From VGDP01 sp964530335 (GTDB lineage Bacteria > Pseudomonadota > Alphaproteobacteria > SP197), in assembly GCA_964530335.1 (NCBI GenBank), contig CAZGYG010000006.1:1-64000 (forward strand): 64,000 nt of DNA, given 5' to 3'. Positions 16,230-25,347 of the stretch are shown piece by piece. The notes under the pieces were generated by a model. That model worked only from the letters and a program-made list of their open reading frames with translations, searched no databases and was not told the origin of the DNA. Both the position numbers and the translations under genes were made by a program. Each line of letters starts with the position of its first letter. Within the stretch, counting starts at the first letter, position 1.

Positions 16230-17726
16230 ATGCCCAACGAACTTCCGTGGAAGACCCCCGACCCTCTGGTCGGCAAGCCGGTGCCGCGCGCGGGCGCCGA
16301 CCCTTACTTGCGCGACGGCGCGCAGTACCGGGAATCGCTCCGCGACGGGCGCACGGTGATCGTGGCCGGGCGCGACGTGGCGGACGTGACGGCGGAACCG
16401 GGGCTCAAGCGCGGCATCGATACCCTGGCCGGGCTGTTCGACGCGCAGTTCGATCCGGTGCACCGCGACGTGACCACGGCGATCGACCCCGAGAGCGGCG
16501 AGCGCATCGCCACCGGCTGGCTGGTGCCGCGCACCGTCGACGATCTCAAGCGCCGCAGCCGGATGATCAAGTTCTCGACCCAGCGCACCTTCGGGGTGTT
16601 CGGCCGCCCGCCCGATTACGGCACGGTCAACCCGATCGGCTTCCTGGCCTTCGCCCACCTGATCGCGAAGGAGGACAGCGAGGCGCGCGCCAAGATCGAA
16701 CGCTGCGTGCGCGTCGGCCAGCGCCACAACCTGGTCTCGACCGACATCATCGTCGACGTCCAGGCCAACCGGAAGCTCACGGGCGCCGAGCTGCCGGGCC
16801 GGCTGCGCGTCATCGAGCGGCGCAAGGACGGCGTCGTGCTGTACGGCGCCAAGGCCGGCAACTCGGTGCTGGCCCAGGGCAACATGGGTTCGCTCGCCAC
16901 CATCCTGAACCCGACGCTGCCAGACGACTGCGCGATCCTGGCCGCGCTGCCGGCCAACGCGCCGGGACTCAAGCTCTTGCTGCGCGAGGCCGTGACCCGG
17001 GGCGACGAGGATCCCGACGACCATCCGCTCGACGCCCAGGGCGAGGAGGCCGACGGAATCCTGATCTTCGACCGGGTGTTCGTGCCCGACGAGTACGTGT
17101 TCAGCGTCGGCAACCGCAAGGTGCTCGAGTATTACCACCTGATCGGCCAGCTCGCGTTCTGGAACATCGCGTCGCGCCTCGGCTACCGGGCCGAGATCTT
17201 CGCCGGCGCGGTCCAGCTCATCGTCAACGTGCTGGGCACCGACCACGTCCCCGCCGTGCGCGCCGCCGTGACCGAGGTGATCGGCTACGCCAGCGCGCTG
17301 CGCGCCTTCATGGTCGCCGCCGAGGAGAAGGCGAGCCCGACCGAGACCGGGGTGATGCTGCCGGACCACGCGCTGGTCACCGCCGGGCGGCTGCACTCGA
17401 TCGTCGAGTACCCGCGCGTCATGCAGGTGCTGCGCGAGCTGTCGGGCCAGGGGTTGGTCAGCCGCGTGCCGCGCAAGACCTGGGAGCGCGCCGACCTCGG
17501 CCCCATGCTCGATGAGTTCCTTCCCGGGTTCGAGACCAGCGCGCGCGACAAGAACCGGCTGTTCAACCTGATCTGGGACCTGACGTGCAGCGCCCACGCC
17601 ATGCGCGTCGCCATCTTCGAGAACGTCAACGCGACCCCGGCCTCGACGCTGCGCGAGGAGCTCTACAAGGTCTACGACCGCTCGGAGGGCATCGCCGTGG
17701 TCAAGCGCCTGGCCGGCATGGCTTGA
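16230..17726 (+). CDS. 4-hydroxyphenylacetate 3-hydroxylase (HpaB) family FADH2-dependent monooxygenase
   Basis: A 498-aa flavin monooxygenase related to HpaB, PvcC and similar ortho-hydroxylases, with an acyl-CoA-dehydrogenase-like fold. Family segments include ADPYLRDGAQYRESLRDGR near the N-terminus, VNPIGFLAFAH, DGVVLYGAKAGNS and a C-terminal EELYKVYDRSEGIAVVKRL. It would need a separate flavin reductase (HpaC), which is not adjacent. ATG 16230 gives the family N-terminus. Part of its 5' end is echoed at 15655 and its last 120 nt are echoed at 19602-19715, so it sits among relics of at least one more copy. The substrate is unknown; a phenol or a hydroxylated amine are both possible. Confidence 0.85.
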   Translation: MPNELPWKTPDPLVGKPVPRAGADPYLRDGAQYRESLRDGRTVIVAGRDVADVTAEPGLKRGIDTLAGLFDAQFDPVHRDVTTAIDPESGERIATGWLVPRTVDDLKRRSRMIKFSTQRTFGVFGRPPDYGTVNPIGFLAFAHLIAKEDSEARAKIERCVRVGQRHNLVSTDIIVDVQANRKLTGAELPGRLRVIERRKDGVVLYGAKAGNSVLAQGNMGSLATILNPTLPDDCAILAALPANAPGLKLLLREAVTRGDEDPDDHPLDAQGEEADGILIFDRVFVPDEYVFSVGNRKVLEYYHLIGQLAFWNIASRLGYRAEIFAGAVQLIVNVLGTDHVPAVRAAVTEVIGYASALRAFMVAAEEKASPTETGVMLPDHALVTAGRLHSIVEYPRVMQVLRELSGQGLVSRVPRKTWERADLGPMLDEFLPGFETSARDKNRLFNLIWDLTCSAHAMRVAIFENVNATPASTLREELYKVYDRSEGIAVVKRLAGMA

Positions 17727-17784
17727 TCCCCCTCGTTCCGGAGCCATAGTATCCCGCCGGCGTGCCGATTCGCGAGGGGAAGTC

Positions 17785-19566
17785 ATGGAATCAGGAGGGG
17801 AGCGCCGGGTCGAGCGCCGCCTTGCCGCGATCCTGGCCGCCGACGTGGCCGGCTACAGCCGGCTCATGGGCGTCGACGAGGAGGGCACGCTCGCGCAATT
17901 GAAGGGCCATCGGCGCGCCCTCGTCGACCCCAAGATCACGGAACACCGCGGGCGGATCGTCAAAACCACCGGCGACGGCATGCTGGTGGAGTTCGCCAGC
18001 GTGGTCGACGCCGTGCGTTGCGCCGCCGAAATTCAACGCGGCATGGTCGAGCGCAACGTCGACGTGCCGCCCGATCGGCGCATCGAGTTCCGCGTCGGCA
18101 TCAACGTCGGCGACATCATCATCGACGGCGACGACATCTTCGGCGACGGCGTCAACATCGCGGCGCGCCTGGAAACCCTCGCCGCGCCCGGCGAAGTCTG
18201 GGTCGGCCGCACGGTTCGGGAGCAGGTGCGCGACAAGCTCGCGTTCGATTTCGAGGACATGGGCGAGCGCGAGGTCAAGAACATCGCCCGGCCGATCAAG
18301 GCCTATCGCATCGTGGCCAAGGAGCCCGTCACCGGCCCGGCCGCGGGTGTGGCGGACGCACCGTCGCTGCCGGTCAAATCCTCGATCGCCGTCCTGCCCT
18401 TCACCAACATGTCGGGCGATCCCGAGCAGGAATACTTCGCCGACGGCATGGTCGAGGACATCATCACCGCCCTGTCCCGGTTCAACCAGTTGTTCGTGAT
18501 CGCCCGCAACTCGAGCTTTACCTACAAGGGCCGGGCGGTCGACGTGCGCCAGGTGGCCAAGGAGCTGGGCGTGCGCTTCGTGCTGGAAGGCAGCGTGCGC
18601 AAGGCGGGCAACCGCGTGCGCATCACCGGGCAGTTGATCGATGCCGCGACCGGCGCCCATCTCTGGGCGGACCGGTTCGACGGTGGCCTGGAGGACGTCT
18701 TCGACCTCCAGGACAAGATCACCGCAAGCGTCGTCGGGGCGATCGAACCGACCCTGCGCAAGGTGGAGATCGAACGCGCACGGCGCCGGCCCATCGAGAA
18801 CCTCGATGCCTACGATCTCTATCTTCGCGCCTTGCCGCACGTCTACGCGTTTCGCCCAGACGACAATCGCCAGGGCTTCGAGCTGCTCCTGAAGGCGATC
18901 GACCTCGATCCCACCTATGCGCCGGCGCTGGCCTATGCCGCCTGGTGCCTCGAACAGCGCATCGTGCGGGGCTGGCCGCCGATCGGAGAGGACGACACAG
19001 GCACGGCGATCGCCCTCGCACGACGGGCGGTCGCCGCCGGTAGTGGCGATGCGATGGCCTTGGTCGCCGCCGGGTTTGTCCTGGTGATGGTGGCGCGGGA
19101 CTATGACACCGGCCTCGACGCCGTGCGCCGCGCGCTCGCGCTCAACCCCGGCTCCGGGTTCGTCACGTTCGTCTCGAGCGGCGCGCTGCTGTTCAGTGGC
19201 AATGCGGACGAGGCGTTGGTCCATATCGAACGGGCCATGGCCCTCAGCCCCTTGGATCCCGGCTTTTTCATGTACCTGGCCATCGCCGGTCTTGCCCACC
19301 TCGCGAACGGCCGCCCCGAGCAGGCCTTGCAACTGGGCAAGAAGTCGGCGGCCCTTTACCCCGACTGGGACACCGCCTACTGGCTCCTGGTCCCCGCGCA
19401 TGTCCAACTCGGCAATCTGGGGGAGGCGCAGGCCGCGCTTGCCAGGCTCGTGGCCCTGACACCCGGAATGACGGTGTCCGGTACCCGCCGGCGTTTTCCG
19501 ATCAGGAACCAGGAATTCTTGAACATGGTGCTCGACGGTCTCCGCGCGGCTGGCCTGCCGGAATGA
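17785..19566 (+). CDS. Class III adenylate/guanylate cyclase with TolB-like and TPR domains
   Basis: A 593-aa signalling protein. The cyclase homology domain (about 10-170) shows metal Asp20 in AADVAGYSRLM, the KTTGDGMLVEF hairpin and the DGVNIAARLE segment. A TolB/FlgO-like domain follows (IAVLPFTNMSGDPEQEYFADG, about 195-330), then several TPR units to the C-terminus. It probably makes cAMP in response to a protein or ligand sensed by the TPR part. GAGGGGAAG precedes the ATG. This architecture is common and highly paralogous in Rhizobiales and Rhodospirillales. It lies between the intact 3' end of the HpaB-like gene and a second copy of that 3' end. Confidence 0.88.
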   Translation: MESGGERRVERRLAAILAADVAGYSRLMGVDEEGTLAQLKGHRRALVDPKITEHRGRIVKTTGDGMLVEFASVVDAVRCAAEIQRGMVERNVDVPPDRRIEFRVGINVGDIIIDGDDIFGDGVNIAARLETLAAPGEVWVGRTVREQVRDKLAFDFEDMGEREVKNIARPIKAYRIVAKEPVTGPAAGVADAPSLPVKSSIAVLPFTNMSGDPEQEYFADGMVEDIITALSRFNQLFVIARNSSFTYKGRAVDVRQVAKELGVRFVLEGSVRKAGNRVRITGQLIDAATGAHLWADRFDGGLEDVFDLQDKITASVVGAIEPTLRKVEIERARRRPIENLDAYDLYLRALPHVYAFRPDDNRQGFELLLKAIDLDPTYAPALAYAAWCLEQRIVRGWPPIGEDDTGTAIALARRAVAAGSGDAMALVAAGFVLVMVARDYDTGLDAVRRALALNPGSGFVTFVSSGALLFSGNADEALVHIERAMALSPLDPGFFMYLAIAGLAHLANGRPEQALQLGKKSAALYPDWDTAYWLLVPAHVQLGNLGEAQAALARLVALTPGMTVSGTRRRFPIRNQEFLNMVLDGLRAAGLPE

Positions 19567-19601
19567 TGGGTCCAATGTAGGGTTCTCGATGACGACGACG
19601 G

Positions 19602-19715
19602 GTCGCCATCTTCGAGAACGTCAACGCGGCCTCGACGCTGCGCGAGGAGCTCTACAAGGTCTACGACCGGTCGGAGGGCATCGCCGTGGTCAAGCGCCTG
19701 GCAGGCATGGCGTGA
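19602..19715 (+). pseudogene. Detached copy of the 3' end of the HpaB-like gene
   Basis: This 114-bp segment matches 17607-17726, the end of the intact monooxygenase including its stop, with three substitutions and one in-frame 6-nt gap (about 97% identity outside the gap). It ends in TGA at 19713-19715. There is no start or rest of the gene in front of it; it begins shortly after the cyclase gene ends. The high similarity shows the duplication is recent relative to the 5' stub at 15655. Confidence 0.9.
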
Positions 19716-19722
19716 ACACCCG

Positions 19723-20661
19723 TCAGCCGCGTCGACGGCCCCTGACGGTCTCGCGGTGGACGATGTAGAGCCCGGCGCCGACGATGAGCGCGAGCCCGAT
19801 CCAGGTCGCGGGCGCGGGAAGATCGGCGAACACGAGGTACCCGGCCCCGACCGCGAACGGCAGGCTCGAGTATTCGAACGGCGCGACCAGGCTGGCCGGG
19901 GCCGTGCGATACGCCTCGGCCAGCAGCAGGAAGCCGGCGGCGGAGATCGGCCCGGTCGCCGCGAGCAGCGCCAGGTCCAGCCACACGGGCAGCGACCAGG
20001 CGCGCAGGAGATAGCCGAGGATCGTGCCGCTCTGTTCGAACCGGCCGTCGCCCATGGCCAGCCCGGCGACGCCGGAAAGGACCAGCAGCAGCACGACCGA
20101 GTGGATCGCGAAGCCGGTGGCCGGCACCCGGCCGCCAGCCCGGCGCGTGACCAGCATGGAACAGGCGTAGAAGAACGCCGCGCCGAGCGCGAGCACCATG
20201 GCCGGATCGACCGCCGTCACGTCCGGGCGCAGCACCACGACGACGCCGGCGAACCCGACCAGCACGGCCGCCCAGCGGCGCGGCCCCACGCGTTCGTGCA
20301 GGAAAGGCACCGACAGCGCGGTGATGAACAGCGGGTTGGCGTAATAGAGCGTCGAGGTCTCGGCCAGCGGCAACGCCGCGAGCGCCAGGTAGTAGCAGGT
20401 GAACGACACGAAGTGCAGAACGGCGCGCACGACCGCGGCGCCATGCAGGCGAAACGCCGCCGGATCGCCGCGCCACAGCGCGATCGCCAGGATGCACGGC
20501 AGGCCGGTGATGCTGCGGATGAACAGCATCTCGTGCAGCGGGTAGCTGCCCGAGAGCAGCTTGATGATGACGTCCTGGGCGACGAAGACGGAGACGCCGA
20601 GCGTCAGGCAGGCGATCCCGCGCAGCGGCGCGTCGGGAGCGTAGACCCTCGCATCGCTCAT
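19723..20661 (-). CDS. EamA/DMT superfamily inner-membrane transporter
   Basis: A 312-aa protein with ten predicted membrane spans in two five-span EamA repeats (about 15-150 and 165-305). Conserved features such as the RSITGLPCI, SALPLAETSTLYYANPLF and LLAEAYRTAPASLVAPFEY segments resemble the S-adenosylmethionine-uptake-like or general metabolite permeases of Rhizobiales and Rhodospirillales. Direction and substrate cannot be read from sequence. It is convergent with the cyclase region, with its stop 7 nt from the HpaB relic. Confidence 0.85.
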   Translation of the reverse strand: MSDARVYAPDAPLRGIACLTLGVSVFVAQDVIIKLLSGSYPLHEMLFIRSITGLPCILAIALWRGDPAAFRLHGAAVVRAVLHFVSFTCYYLALAALPLAETSTLYYANPLFITALSVPFLHERVGPRRWAAVLVGFAGVVVVLRPDVTAVDPAMVLALGAAFFYACSMLVTRRAGGRVPATGFAIHSVVLLLVLSGVAGLAMGDGRFEQSGTILGYLLRAWSLPVWLDLALLAATGPISAAGFLLLAEAYRTAPASLVAPFEYSSLPFAVGAGYLVFADLPAPATWIGLALIVGAGLYIVHRETVRGRRRG

Positions 20662-20779
20662 CGCGACGCCACGGACGTGCGTGTCATGGTCCGGTCGGCC
20701 CCCTCAGCCGGCTGGGTCGCCGGCCGGACGTGTCTAAGGCCGCGGGTGGCGGGGGCGCAAGCGGCCGCCGGGCCGAAGG

Positions 20780-20959
20780 CTAGAGAACGACCGCGATCTC
20801 GCTGACCAGGAACCACATGCCGGCGCAAGCGGCCAGCCAGACCAGCGTTGCCGTGGCCGGACCCATCCGCAGCGGCGCGACACGGGCGGCGGTTTCGCGC
20901 TCGAACCCGATCGGCTCGGCGAAGTCCGGTTCAGTCCCTTCGGTGCGCGACGTGGCCAT
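20780..20959 (-). CDS. Small single-span membrane protein, unknown
   Basis: A 59-residue protein with a polar N-terminus (MATSRTEGTEPDFAEP) and one C-terminal transmembrane segment (about 36-58, GPATATLVWLAACAGMWFL). The ATG at 20959 follows AAGGAA at 8 nt spacing on the minus strand, which supports real expression. I do not recognise a family. It is divergent from the M20 peptidase gene and co-directional with the DMT permease, but 118 nt separate them. Confidence 0.5.
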   Translation of the reverse strand: MATSRTEGTEPDFAEPIGFERETAARVAPLRMGPATATLVWLAACAGMWFLVSEIAVVL

Positions 20960-21209
20960 GGCGGCGTTTCCTTGATTGTCGTGTCGTTCGGCGAGCGAAT
21001 CCGTTATGCCCGCGCCGGAACTAATGAGCGGTAAATCCGGCGCCACTCGGGCGACATATCGGCGCAACCGTGGCGCGCCGGTGACAGATCGAGGCTGCCA
21101 GCACCGCCGCGAATCTGGAAATGCCGATGCCCTATCGGTTTCATGTCCGGTGTCTTGCGTCCCGTCGCCATGACAGCAAAGATCACACGGCAACCGGCGG
21201 GGGTAAGTG

Positions 21210-22469
21210 ATGGCCGACACGAAAAGCCGACTGCTCGACTGGATCGAGGCCGACCGCGACACGCTGATCGAGTTCTTCGCCGGGTTCGTCCGGGCCAAGA
21301 CCCCGAACCCGCCGGGCGATACCGGCGAGGCCGTGGCCCATATCCGCCGGTTTCTCGACGATCGCGCCCTGCCCTACCGGGTGATCGCGCCGGAACCCCG
21401 GTTCCCCAACGTCGTCGGCACGTTCGAGGGCTCGGGCTCGGGCTCGGGCGCGGGCCCGGGCCGCCACCTGGTGCTCAACGGCCACATCGACGTCTTCCCG
21501 GTCGGCGACGAGCCGTGGAGCCACGGCCCGTGGTCGGGCGCCATCGCCGACGGCAAGGTGTGGGGGCGCGGCGCCTGCGACATGAAGTGCGGCACCTCGG
21601 CCTCGATCTTCACCTTCGCTTACCTCTACAGGGTGAAGGACGAGCTCAAGGGGCGCTTGACGCTCACCTGCGTGTCCGACGAGGAGAACTTCGGGCCGTG
21701 GGGCGCGCGCTACCTGATGGAGAACCACCCCGAGGTCCACGGCGACTGCTGCCTGAACGGCGAGCCGTCGAGCCCGTTTACCATCAGATTCGGTGAGAAA
21801 TCGCCGATCTGGCTGGCCATCACGGTGACGACGCGCGGCGCCCACGGCGCCTACACCCACGCCTCGCCCAGCGCGACCAAGATCGCCGCCCGGCTGATCG
21901 GCGAGCTCGAGGCCCTGACCGCGATTTCCGTCGAGGCGCCGCACAACGTCGCCACCGCGCTGACCCAGGCCCGCGAGGCGATCGACAAGGCTCAAGGCGC
22001 CGGCGCCGCCGAGATCGTGCAGAAGGTGACCGTCAACATCGGCAAGATCGAAGGCGGGCTCAAGGTCAACATGATCCCCGGCACCTGCCGCTTCGAGCTC
22101 GACGTACGCCTGCCGGTGGGCGCGACCAAGGAGCTGATCATGGCCGAGGTCGACCGCATCGTCGGCCGTTTCCCCGAGGCCCGCGTCGAGGAGATCAACA
22201 GCCAGCCGCCGTCATGGTGCGACCCCTACGGCGACATGGTCGGGATTCTCCAGGACAACGTCGAGCGCCTGCGCGGGTTCCGGCCGACGCCGATCATCAG
22301 CCTGGGCGGCACCGACGCCCGGCTGTGGCGGCTGCGGAACATCCCGGCCTACGTCTACGGCCCCATGCCGACCAACATGGGCGCGGCCGACGAGCACGTC
22401 GAGATCGACGAGTTCCTGCACGTCGTGCGCACGCACGTCGTCTCGGCCTACGACTACTTGACGCGGTAA
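21210..22469 (+). CDS. M20 family zinc peptidase/deacylase (ArgE/DapE-like)
   Basis: A 419-aa di-zinc amidohydrolase. Metal ligands and catalytic residues are visible as NGHIDVFP (His92, Asp94), GRGACDMKCG (Asp124) and SDEENFG (catalytic and ligand glutamates). The lid domain is at about 195-310. Family members remove acyl groups from amino acids or hydrolyse dipeptides; the closest pattern is ArgE/DapE/ACY1-like. A GSGSGSGAGPG low-complexity insert (about 75-84) is unusual and may be a surface loop. ATG 21210 follows a G-rich ribosome-binding site; GTG 21207 is the alternative. Confidence 0.82.
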   Translation: MADTKSRLLDWIEADRDTLIEFFAGFVRAKTPNPPGDTGEAVAHIRRFLDDRALPYRVIAPEPRFPNVVGTFEGSGSGSGAGPGRHLVLNGHIDVFPVGDEPWSHGPWSGAIADGKVWGRGACDMKCGTSASIFTFAYLYRVKDELKGRLTLTCVSDEENFGPWGARYLMENHPEVHGDCCLNGEPSSPFTIRFGEKSPIWLAITVTTRGAHGAYTHASPSATKIAARLIGELEALTAISVEAPHNVATALTQAREAIDKAQGAGAAEIVQKVTVNIGKIEGGLKVNMIPGTCRFELDVRLPVGATKELIMAEVDRIVGRFPEARVEEINSQPPSWCDPYGDMVGILQDNVERLRGFRPTPIISLGGTDARLWRLRNIPAYVYGPMPTNMGAADEHVEIDEFLHVVRTHVVSAYDYLTR

Positions 22470-22482
22470 GTTGCGGTAAACC

Positions 22483-22556
22483 TTCTCCCTGCGGGCGCGA
22501 CGGCGGATGCTCCCGCCGTCGCGGGTGGCGAGCGGAGCGAGCCGGATGAGGGACCT
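22483..22556. repeat. Dispersed palindromic intergenic repeat (CTTCTCCC to GGATGAGG type)
   Basis: The run CTTCTCCCTGCGGGCG, a GACGGCGG/CCGCCGTC stem and GGCGAGCGGAGCGAGCC followed by GGATGAGGG form a hairpin-rich element. Related modules recur at 48241-48330 and 48399-48452. It sits between the M20 gene and the first Sel1 gene and may act as a processing or termination structure. Confidence 0.55.
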
Positions 22557-22587
22557 TACGCACCGGTCACGAACACAGGGCGCAACC

Positions 22588-23628
22588 ATGCCGCGGGCGT
22601 TTCGATTTCCCGGACTTCTCGCCATCGTTACGGTGGGTTTGTTCCTGAGTTTCGCCGCCGCCGCGGGACCGCTCGATGACGGGGTCGCGGCGTACGAGCA
22701 GGGCGACTATGCGACGGCGGTGGAGCTTTGGCGCCCGCTGGCCGAGCAAGGCGACTCCTGGGCCCAGTTCAACCTCGGCTACATGTACGACAACGGCCTT
22801 GGCGTGACGCAGGACGCCGCCGAGGCGGCGCGCTGGTACCGGATGGCGGCCGACCAGGGGCACGCCGGTGCTCAAACCAGCCTCGGCTACATGTACTACG
22901 ACGGCCGGGGCGTGGCACAGGACGATGCCGAAGCGGCGCGGCTCTACCGCCTGGCGGCCGAGCAGGGCGTCGCCTTGGCCCAGAACAACCTCGGTTACAT
23001 GTACCAGAACGGCTGGGGCGTACCTCAGGACGACACCGAGGCGGTGAACTGGTACCGCCAGGCGGCCGAGAAGGGTGACGCCGACGCCCAGAACAACCTT
23101 GGCATCATGTACGATGCCGGCCGGGGCGTGCCACAGGACGACGCCGAGGCAGTGAACTGGTACCGCCTGGCGGCCGATCAGGGGCACGCCGGCGCCCAAG
23201 GCAATCTCGGCGCCATGTACGCCAACGGCCGGGGCGTGGCGCAGGACGAAGCCGAAGCGGTGCGGCTTTACCGCCTGGCGGCCGACCAGGGGCACTCCGG
23301 CGCCCAGTACAACCTCGGCCTCGCGTACGACAGCGGCCGGGGCGTGGCGCAGGACTTCGTCGAGGCCGCGCACTGGTACCGCATGGCTGCCGACCGGGGC
23401 GACGGCTATGCCCAGGTCAACCTCGGAGTCATGTACCTGAACGGCGAAGGCGTAGAGCAGGATCTCGTTCAGGCCCATCTCTGGTTCGACCTGGCGGCGG
23501 CGGGGTTTGCGCCGGGCGAGGACCAGGATTTCGCGCTGGAGAACCGCGACGGGGTCGCGGCCGAGATGAACCCGGATCAGGTGGCGGAGGCGCAGCGGCT
23601 GGCGGCCGAGTGGCAACCGCTACCGTGA
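22588..23628 (+). CDS. Secreted Sel1-repeat protein 1 (7 repeats)
   Basis: A 346-aa exported protein with a signal peptide (about 1-26, ending FAAAAG), an N-terminal helical cap (VAAYEQGDYATAVELWRPL) and seven 36-residue Sel1-like repeats of the form AQNNLGYMYxxGxGV xx DDAEA xx WYRxAAEQG. A conserved C-terminal tail runs from about residue 300 (ALENRDGVAAEMNPDQVAEA). Sel1 solenoids bind proteins; periplasmic members act in envelope assembly, signalling or host interaction. ATG 22588 is chosen to begin the signal peptide. The three tandem Sel1 genes share both cap and tail. Confidence 0.85.
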   Translation: MPRAFRFPGLLAIVTVGLFLSFAAAAGPLDDGVAAYEQGDYATAVELWRPLAEQGDSWAQFNLGYMYDNGLGVTQDAAEAARWYRMAADQGHAGAQTSLGYMYYDGRGVAQDDAEAARLYRLAAEQGVALAQNNLGYMYQNGWGVPQDDTEAVNWYRQAAEKGDADAQNNLGIMYDAGRGVPQDDAEAVNWYRLAADQGHAGAQGNLGAMYANGRGVAQDEAEAVRLYRLAADQGHSGAQYNLGLAYDSGRGVAQDFVEAAHWYRMAADRGDGYAQVNLGVMYLNGEGVEQDLVQAHLWFDLAAAGFAPGEDQDFALENRDGVAAEMNPDQVAEAQRLAAEWQPLP

Positions 23629-23727
23629 GGGGGGCGGTCGGAGTGCCGTCGTGGCGCACGAAGATGCGGGCCCGGCTTGGTCGCCTGATGCTGAGAATGA
23701 AGGGTGCTCACTAAGGAGGAGGTAACC

Positions 23728-25197
23728 ATGTCGTGGATGCTGCGATTCCCTAGGCCGGTCGTCGTCGCGGCGGCCCTCCTCCTCGGATTTCCCGCGACCG
23801 CGGGACCGCTCGAGGACGGGGTCGCGGCGTATGAGCAGGGCGACTATGCGACGGCGGTGGAGCTTTGGCGCCCGCTGGCCGAGCAAGGCGACTCCTGGGC
23901 CCAGTTCAACCTCGGCTACATGTACGAGTACGGCCTGGGCGTGACGCAGGACTATGCCGAGGCGGCGCGGCTCTACCGCCTGGCGGCCGACCAGGGGAAC
24001 GACGCGGCTCAAGACAACCTCGGCTACCTGTACGAGAGCGGCCTGGGCGTGACGCAGGGCCATGCCGAGGCGGCGCGGCTTTATCGCCTGGCGGCCGAGC
24101 AAGGGAACGCCAACGCCCAAGACAACCTCGGCTACCTGTACGAGAACGGCCTGGGAGTGCCACAGGACTATGCCGAGGCGGTGAATTGGTACCGCCAGGC
24201 GGCCGAGCAGGGCGACGCCGACGCTCAAGACAGTCTCGGCTACATGTACCAATACGGCCTCGGCGTGGCGGAGGACGACAACGAAGCGGTGAACTGGTAC
24301 CGCCTGGCGGCCGAGCAGGGGCTCGCCAATGCCCAGTTCGACCTCGGCTACATGTACGAGAGCGGTCTGGGCGTGGCGCAGGACCTTGCCGAGGCGGCGC
24401 GGCTTTATCGCCTGGCGGCCGAGCAAGGGGACGCCGACGCCCAGAACAACCTCGGAGTCATGTACAGCACCGGCCGGGGCGTGCCGCTGGACGACGTCGA
24501 GGCGGTACGGCTCTACCGCCTGGCGGCCGAGCAGGGGGATGCGGGAGCCCAGAACAATCTTGGCTACATGTACGACAGGGGCGAGGGCGTGCCGGAGGAC
24601 GACGCCGAGGCGGTGCGGCTCTATAGCCTGGCGGCCGACCAGGGGTACGCCGAAGCCCAGAATAACCTCGGCCTCATGTACGACTACGGCCGGGGCGTGC
24701 CGCTGGACGACGCCGAGGCGGTGAACTGGTACCGCCAGGCGGCCGAGCAGGGGTTCGCCGAAGCCCAAAACAACCTCGGCTACATGTACGCCCACGGCGA
24801 GGGCGTGGCGGAGGACGCCACCGAGGCGGTGCGCTGGTACCGCCTGGCGGCCGAGCAGGGCGACGCCTGGGCCCAAAACAATCTCGGCTGGATGTACGAA
24901 ACCGGTGATGGCGTGGCGGAAGACGACGCCGAGGCGGTGCGTTGGTACCGCCAAGCGGCCGAGCAGGGACACGGCAAGGCCCAGAGCAACCTCGGCTACT
25001 TGTACCAGAACGGCGAGGGCACAGAGGTGGACCTCGTTCAGGCCCACCTCTGGTACGACCTCGCGGCGTCGGGGTTTGCGCCGGGCGAGGACCTGGATTT
25101 CGCGCTGGAGAACCGCGACGCGGTCGCGGCCGAGATGACCCCGGATCAGTTGGCGGAAGCGCAGCGGCTGGCGGCCGAGTGGCAGCCCGTGGAGTGA
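23728..25197 (+). CDS. Secreted Sel1-repeat protein 2 (11 repeats)
   Basis: A 489-aa paralogue of the upstream protein. AAGGAGGAGG in front of ATG 23728 is one of the strongest ribosome-binding sites in the window. The signal peptide (about 1-24) ends GFPATAG, followed by the same cap (VAAYEQGDYATAVELWRPL), eleven 36-residue Sel1 repeats and the shared tail. At DNA level each repeat is a 108-bp unit, so copy number can change by slippage or recombination with its neighbours. Function is inferred only as protein-protein interaction in the periplasm. Confidence 0.87.
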   Translation: MSWMLRFPRPVVVAAALLLGFPATAGPLEDGVAAYEQGDYATAVELWRPLAEQGDSWAQFNLGYMYEYGLGVTQDYAEAARLYRLAADQGNDAAQDNLGYLYESGLGVTQGHAEAARLYRLAAEQGNANAQDNLGYLYENGLGVPQDYAEAVNWYRQAAEQGDADAQDSLGYMYQYGLGVAEDDNEAVNWYRLAAEQGLANAQFDLGYMYESGLGVAQDLAEAARLYRLAAEQGDADAQNNLGVMYSTGRGVPLDDVEAVRLYRLAAEQGDAGAQNNLGYMYDRGEGVPEDDAEAVRLYSLAADQGYAEAQNNLGLMYDYGRGVPLDDAEAVNWYRQAAEQGFAEAQNNLGYMYAHGEGVAEDATEAVRWYRLAAEQGDAWAQNNLGWMYETGDGVAEDDAEAVRWYRQAAEQGHGKAQSNLGYLYQNGEGTEVDLVQAHLWYDLAASGFAPGEDLDFALENRDAVAAEMTPDQLAEAQRLAAEWQPVE

Positions 25198-25347
25198 ATG
25201 AGCGCCGGCCCATCGTGCGCGGCCACCGCCTCGGCGTACGATGATCCGAGGTGCGGCTGAACGCGCCGGTGCCGGGCGCGGCGCTTACCGCGACCGCCGC
25301 GCTTACGTGACCGCACCTCAACCGCGATTGTCCAGCAAGGATCGGAC

